Positions 62,544-64,000 of a stretch of DNA of 64,000 bases are shown here, one piece after another. Within the stretch, counting starts at the first letter, position 1; each line of letters starts with the position of its first letter. Origin of the DNA: an uncultured Duncaniella sp. (GTDB lineage Bacteria > Bacteroidota > Bacteroidia > Bacteroidales > Muribaculaceae); the NCBI RefSeq assembly GCF_910577345.1, contig NZ_CAJTMT010000002.1, forward strand, positions 162,410 to 226,409. Direction: 5' to 3'. The notes under the pieces were generated by a model that ran no database searches, was not told the DNA's origin, and saw nothing but the letters and a program-made list of their open reading frames with translations. The translations under genes and the position numbers were made by a program.

Positions 62544-63464
62544 ATGAAAGTCCTTATTGCAACTGAAAAACCTTTTGCAGCCGTCGCAGTCGATGGAATG
62601 CGTAAGGTCATCGAGGATGCCGGTGCCGAACTTGCCATCCTTGAGAAGTACACCGACCGTCAGCAATTGCTCGACGCCGTGGCTACAGCCGATGCTCTCA
62701 TCATCCGAAGCGACAAGGTTGATGCCGAAGTGCTCGCTGCCGCTCCCAATCTCAAGGTTGTGGTTCGTGCAGGTGCGGGATACGATAATGTAGACCTTGC
62801 TGCTGCTACAGAGCGTGGTGTGTGTGTGCAGAACACTCCCGGTCAGAACTCCAACGCTGTTGCTGAGCTTGTGTTCGGTCTTGCCGTCATGATGTGTCGC
62901 AATATGTACAACGGAACTTCCGGTACTGAGCTTAAGGATAAGACTCTCGGCATCCAGGCCTTCGGGCAGGTTGGCCGCAACGTGGCCCGTATCGGTCGCG
63001 GTTTCGAGATGAATATCTCTGCGCTCGACCCCTATTGTCCTGATGAGGTGATGGAGGATGCCGGTGTTACGCCCGTACACTCAGTCGAAGAGCTTTACCG
63101 TACCAATAAGGTTGTGTCAATTCATATCCCTGCCACTGCAGAGACAAAGAAGTCCATCGGTTTCGACCTTATCGCTTCCATGCCGAAGGGTGGTCTTCTC
63201 ATCAACACCGCCCGTAAGGAGGTGATAGATGAAGATGGCTTGATCCGTGCTCTTGAAGAGCGTCCCGACCTCAAGTATGCAGCCGACGTGGCTCCTGAAC
63301 GTGCAGCCGAAATCAAGGAGAAGTTTGGCGATCGCGTCTTCTTCACTCCGAAAAAGATGGGTGCGCAGACCTCCGAGGCTAATATCAATGCCGGCATCGC
63401 TGCCGCTCGTCAGGTTATTTCTTTCCTGACAACTGGCGAGGAGCGTTTCCGCGTTAACAAATAA
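62544..63464 (+). CDS. serA: D-3-phosphoglycerate dehydrogenase, short form
   Basis: 306 residues, D-2-hydroxyacid dehydrogenase fold without the ACT regulatory domain, so serine feedback through ACT is not expected. The nucleotide-binding loop reads LGIQAFGQVGRNVA: the first Gly of GxGxxG is Ala, a variant I recall from Bacteroidales SerA. The catalytic Arg (INTARKEVIDE) and Glu (ADVAPERAAE) regions are present, but the usual C-terminal His is not obvious (FTPKKMGAQTSEAN, where many have TPHIGASTxEA). Placement after serC supports the serine-pathway call. Confidence 0.85.
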   Translation: MKVLIATEKPFAAVAVDGMRKVIEDAGAELAILEKYTDRQQLLDAVATADALIIRSDKVDAEVLAAAPNLKVVVRAGAGYDNVDLAAATERGVCVQNTPGQNSNAVAELVFGLAVMMCRNMYNGTSGTELKDKTLGIQAFGQVGRNVARIGRGFEMNISALDPYCPDEVMEDAGVTPVHSVEELYRTNKVVSIHIPATAETKKSIGFDLIASMPKGGLLINTARKEVIDEDGLIRALEERPDLKYAADVAPERAAEIKEKFGDRVFFTPKKMGAQTSEANINAGIAAARQVISFLTTGEERFRVNK

Positions 63465-63498
63465 GCATAGAGAAAAAGTTAAAATCTTTGATACTGCG

Positions 63499-63540
63499 AA
63501 TGCGCATACAGAGCTTCGGCTTTGTGTGCGCATTTTTTTT
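63499..63540 (+). terminator. Terminator of serC-serA
   Basis: 16-bp stem AATGCGCATACAGAGC / GCTTTGTGTGCGCATT (one mismatch) with a TTCG tetraloop, followed by eight T, 35 nt past the serA stop. Confidence 0.92.
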
Positions 63541-63673
63541 GAGATAGTGCGTGGTCGAGGATAGTAGAAGCTGAAGGCGAAGTGCCTAATAAGTGTTTTA
63601 GATTAAATTTTATATCATTTTGGGCATTGTTTAGTAGGAAACTGTTAAAATTCTGTTAAAATATTCATGAATA

Positions 63674-63705
63674 TTTGGAGGGAATGTAGAAAGTGCCTAC
63701 CTTTG
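63674..63705 (+). promoter_or_regulatory. Upstream tandem promoter P1
   Basis: TTTG (63674-63677), 20-bp spacer, TACCTTTG (63698-63705). Confidence 0.75.
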
Positions 63706-63821
63706 CACTCGCTTTTGAGAAGCAAGCCCCACAGCGGTGAGGTGGTAAAGATTGAAACGCTGAAATGCTTGATTCGGTTTGCCGATGAAAAGTTAAAGAA
63801 AAGTTAAAATCTTGTTAAAGA

Positions 63822-63853
63822 TTTGCAGGTTTCGAAAATAACGCTTACCTTTG
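63822..63853 (+). promoter_or_regulatory. Downstream tandem promoter P2
   Basis: TTTG (63822-63825), 20-bp spacer, TACCTTTG (63846-63853), with the same -7 sequence and spacing as P1. Confidence 0.75.
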
Positions 63854-64000
63854 CAAAACTTTCCGCTGAACGCCTTAGAGAGGTGCTTCCGAAAGAGAAA
63901 GAGAACATTGAAAGAATTACAATAGACATTGAAAGTAGTACAAGAGTCATAAAATGATAGACTCTGTCAATTCTACAGACAATCGCAATAAGTTAGACAA

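Larger units (their letters stand above)
63465..64000 (+). other. Terminator and tandem-promoter leader at the window end
   Basis: After the serA terminator there is no ORF. Two consensus promoters (63674 and 63822) each follow a GTTAAAATyyTGTTAAA-like A/T block, then an A-rich leader with TTGAAAGTAGTACAAGAG and an AGAGTC/GACTCT hairpin (~63943-63975). The arrangement resembles Bacteroidales rRNA-operon leaders, but no rRNA sequence is reached. Confidence 0.5.

Overview
The window looks like chromosomal DNA of a Bacteroidales gut bacterium, most likely a Muribaculaceae member (family-level inference). The reasons are fimbrillin-type lipoproteins, a NigD-like protein, an ECF sigma factor with a membrane-anchored beta-barrel partner, BtuG-like and putative-porin families, an ilv operon that contains an acyl-ACP thioesterase, and repeated matches to the Bacteroidetes promoter form (TTTG, 19-20 bp, TAnnTTTG). 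There is no insertion sequence, transposase, integrase, prophage or CRISPR array.

Layout. 0-2.7 kb: 3' part of a large GLUG-repeat surface protein. 3-4 kb: fructokinase-type PfkB. 4.1-9.4 kb: surface operon of a 66-residue peptide, a fimbrillin/PI-PLC-like lipoprotein whose catalytic His motif is missing, and a fimbrillin/CotH-kinase lipoprotein. 9.6-13.5 kb: gluQ, a NigD-like lipoprotein, and an ECF sigma factor with a TM-plus-beta-barrel partner. 13.6-17.4 kb: GH43-GH31 glycan pair. 17.6-23.9 kb: cobalamin riboswitch, btuB, btuG-like, btuF and btuC, with no ATPase and with repeat islands between genes. 24-29.4 kb: rarA, a DUF308 membrane protein, an anchored solute-binding protein and a putative porin. 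29.9-35.2 kb: redox operon (NapH/NapG-like polyferredoxin, ferredoxin-type aldo/keto reductase, DUF1893, ECF S-component, DUF1593). 35.4-41.4 kb: Mfa2-like lipoprotein, then a candidate island (unknown secreted protein, TonB-type receptor, zeta-toxin pair) ending at tRNA-Pro. 42-44.3 kb: recO and an OMP, then rpsT between two identical tRNA-Glu genes. 44.4-50.5 kb: ilvD-ilvB-ilvN-thioesterase-ilvC. 50.7-54.9 kb: MATE exporter, a 79-bp tandem array, a PatB/MalY C-S lyase and DUF3737. 55-61 kb: TolC-RND-adaptor efflux operon. 61.4-63.5 kb: serC-serA. The window ends in tandem strong promoters whose downstream gene lies outside.

Most novel material: (1) the fimbrillin operon that joins a degenerate phospholipase fold to an intact-looking CotH kinase, with a G9 tract in its promoter and a hairpin before the kinase; (2) two dispersed repeat families, one of 45-bp-arm inverted repeats between convergent genes and one of GTGTCC-tgc-GGACAC hairpin units that form an exact 79-bp-period array and invade gene starts; (3) a candidate 4.7-kb island bounded by collinear direct repeats that include a tRNA-Pro 3' end. 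All function calls come from reading the sequence and family knowledge; no database search was run.
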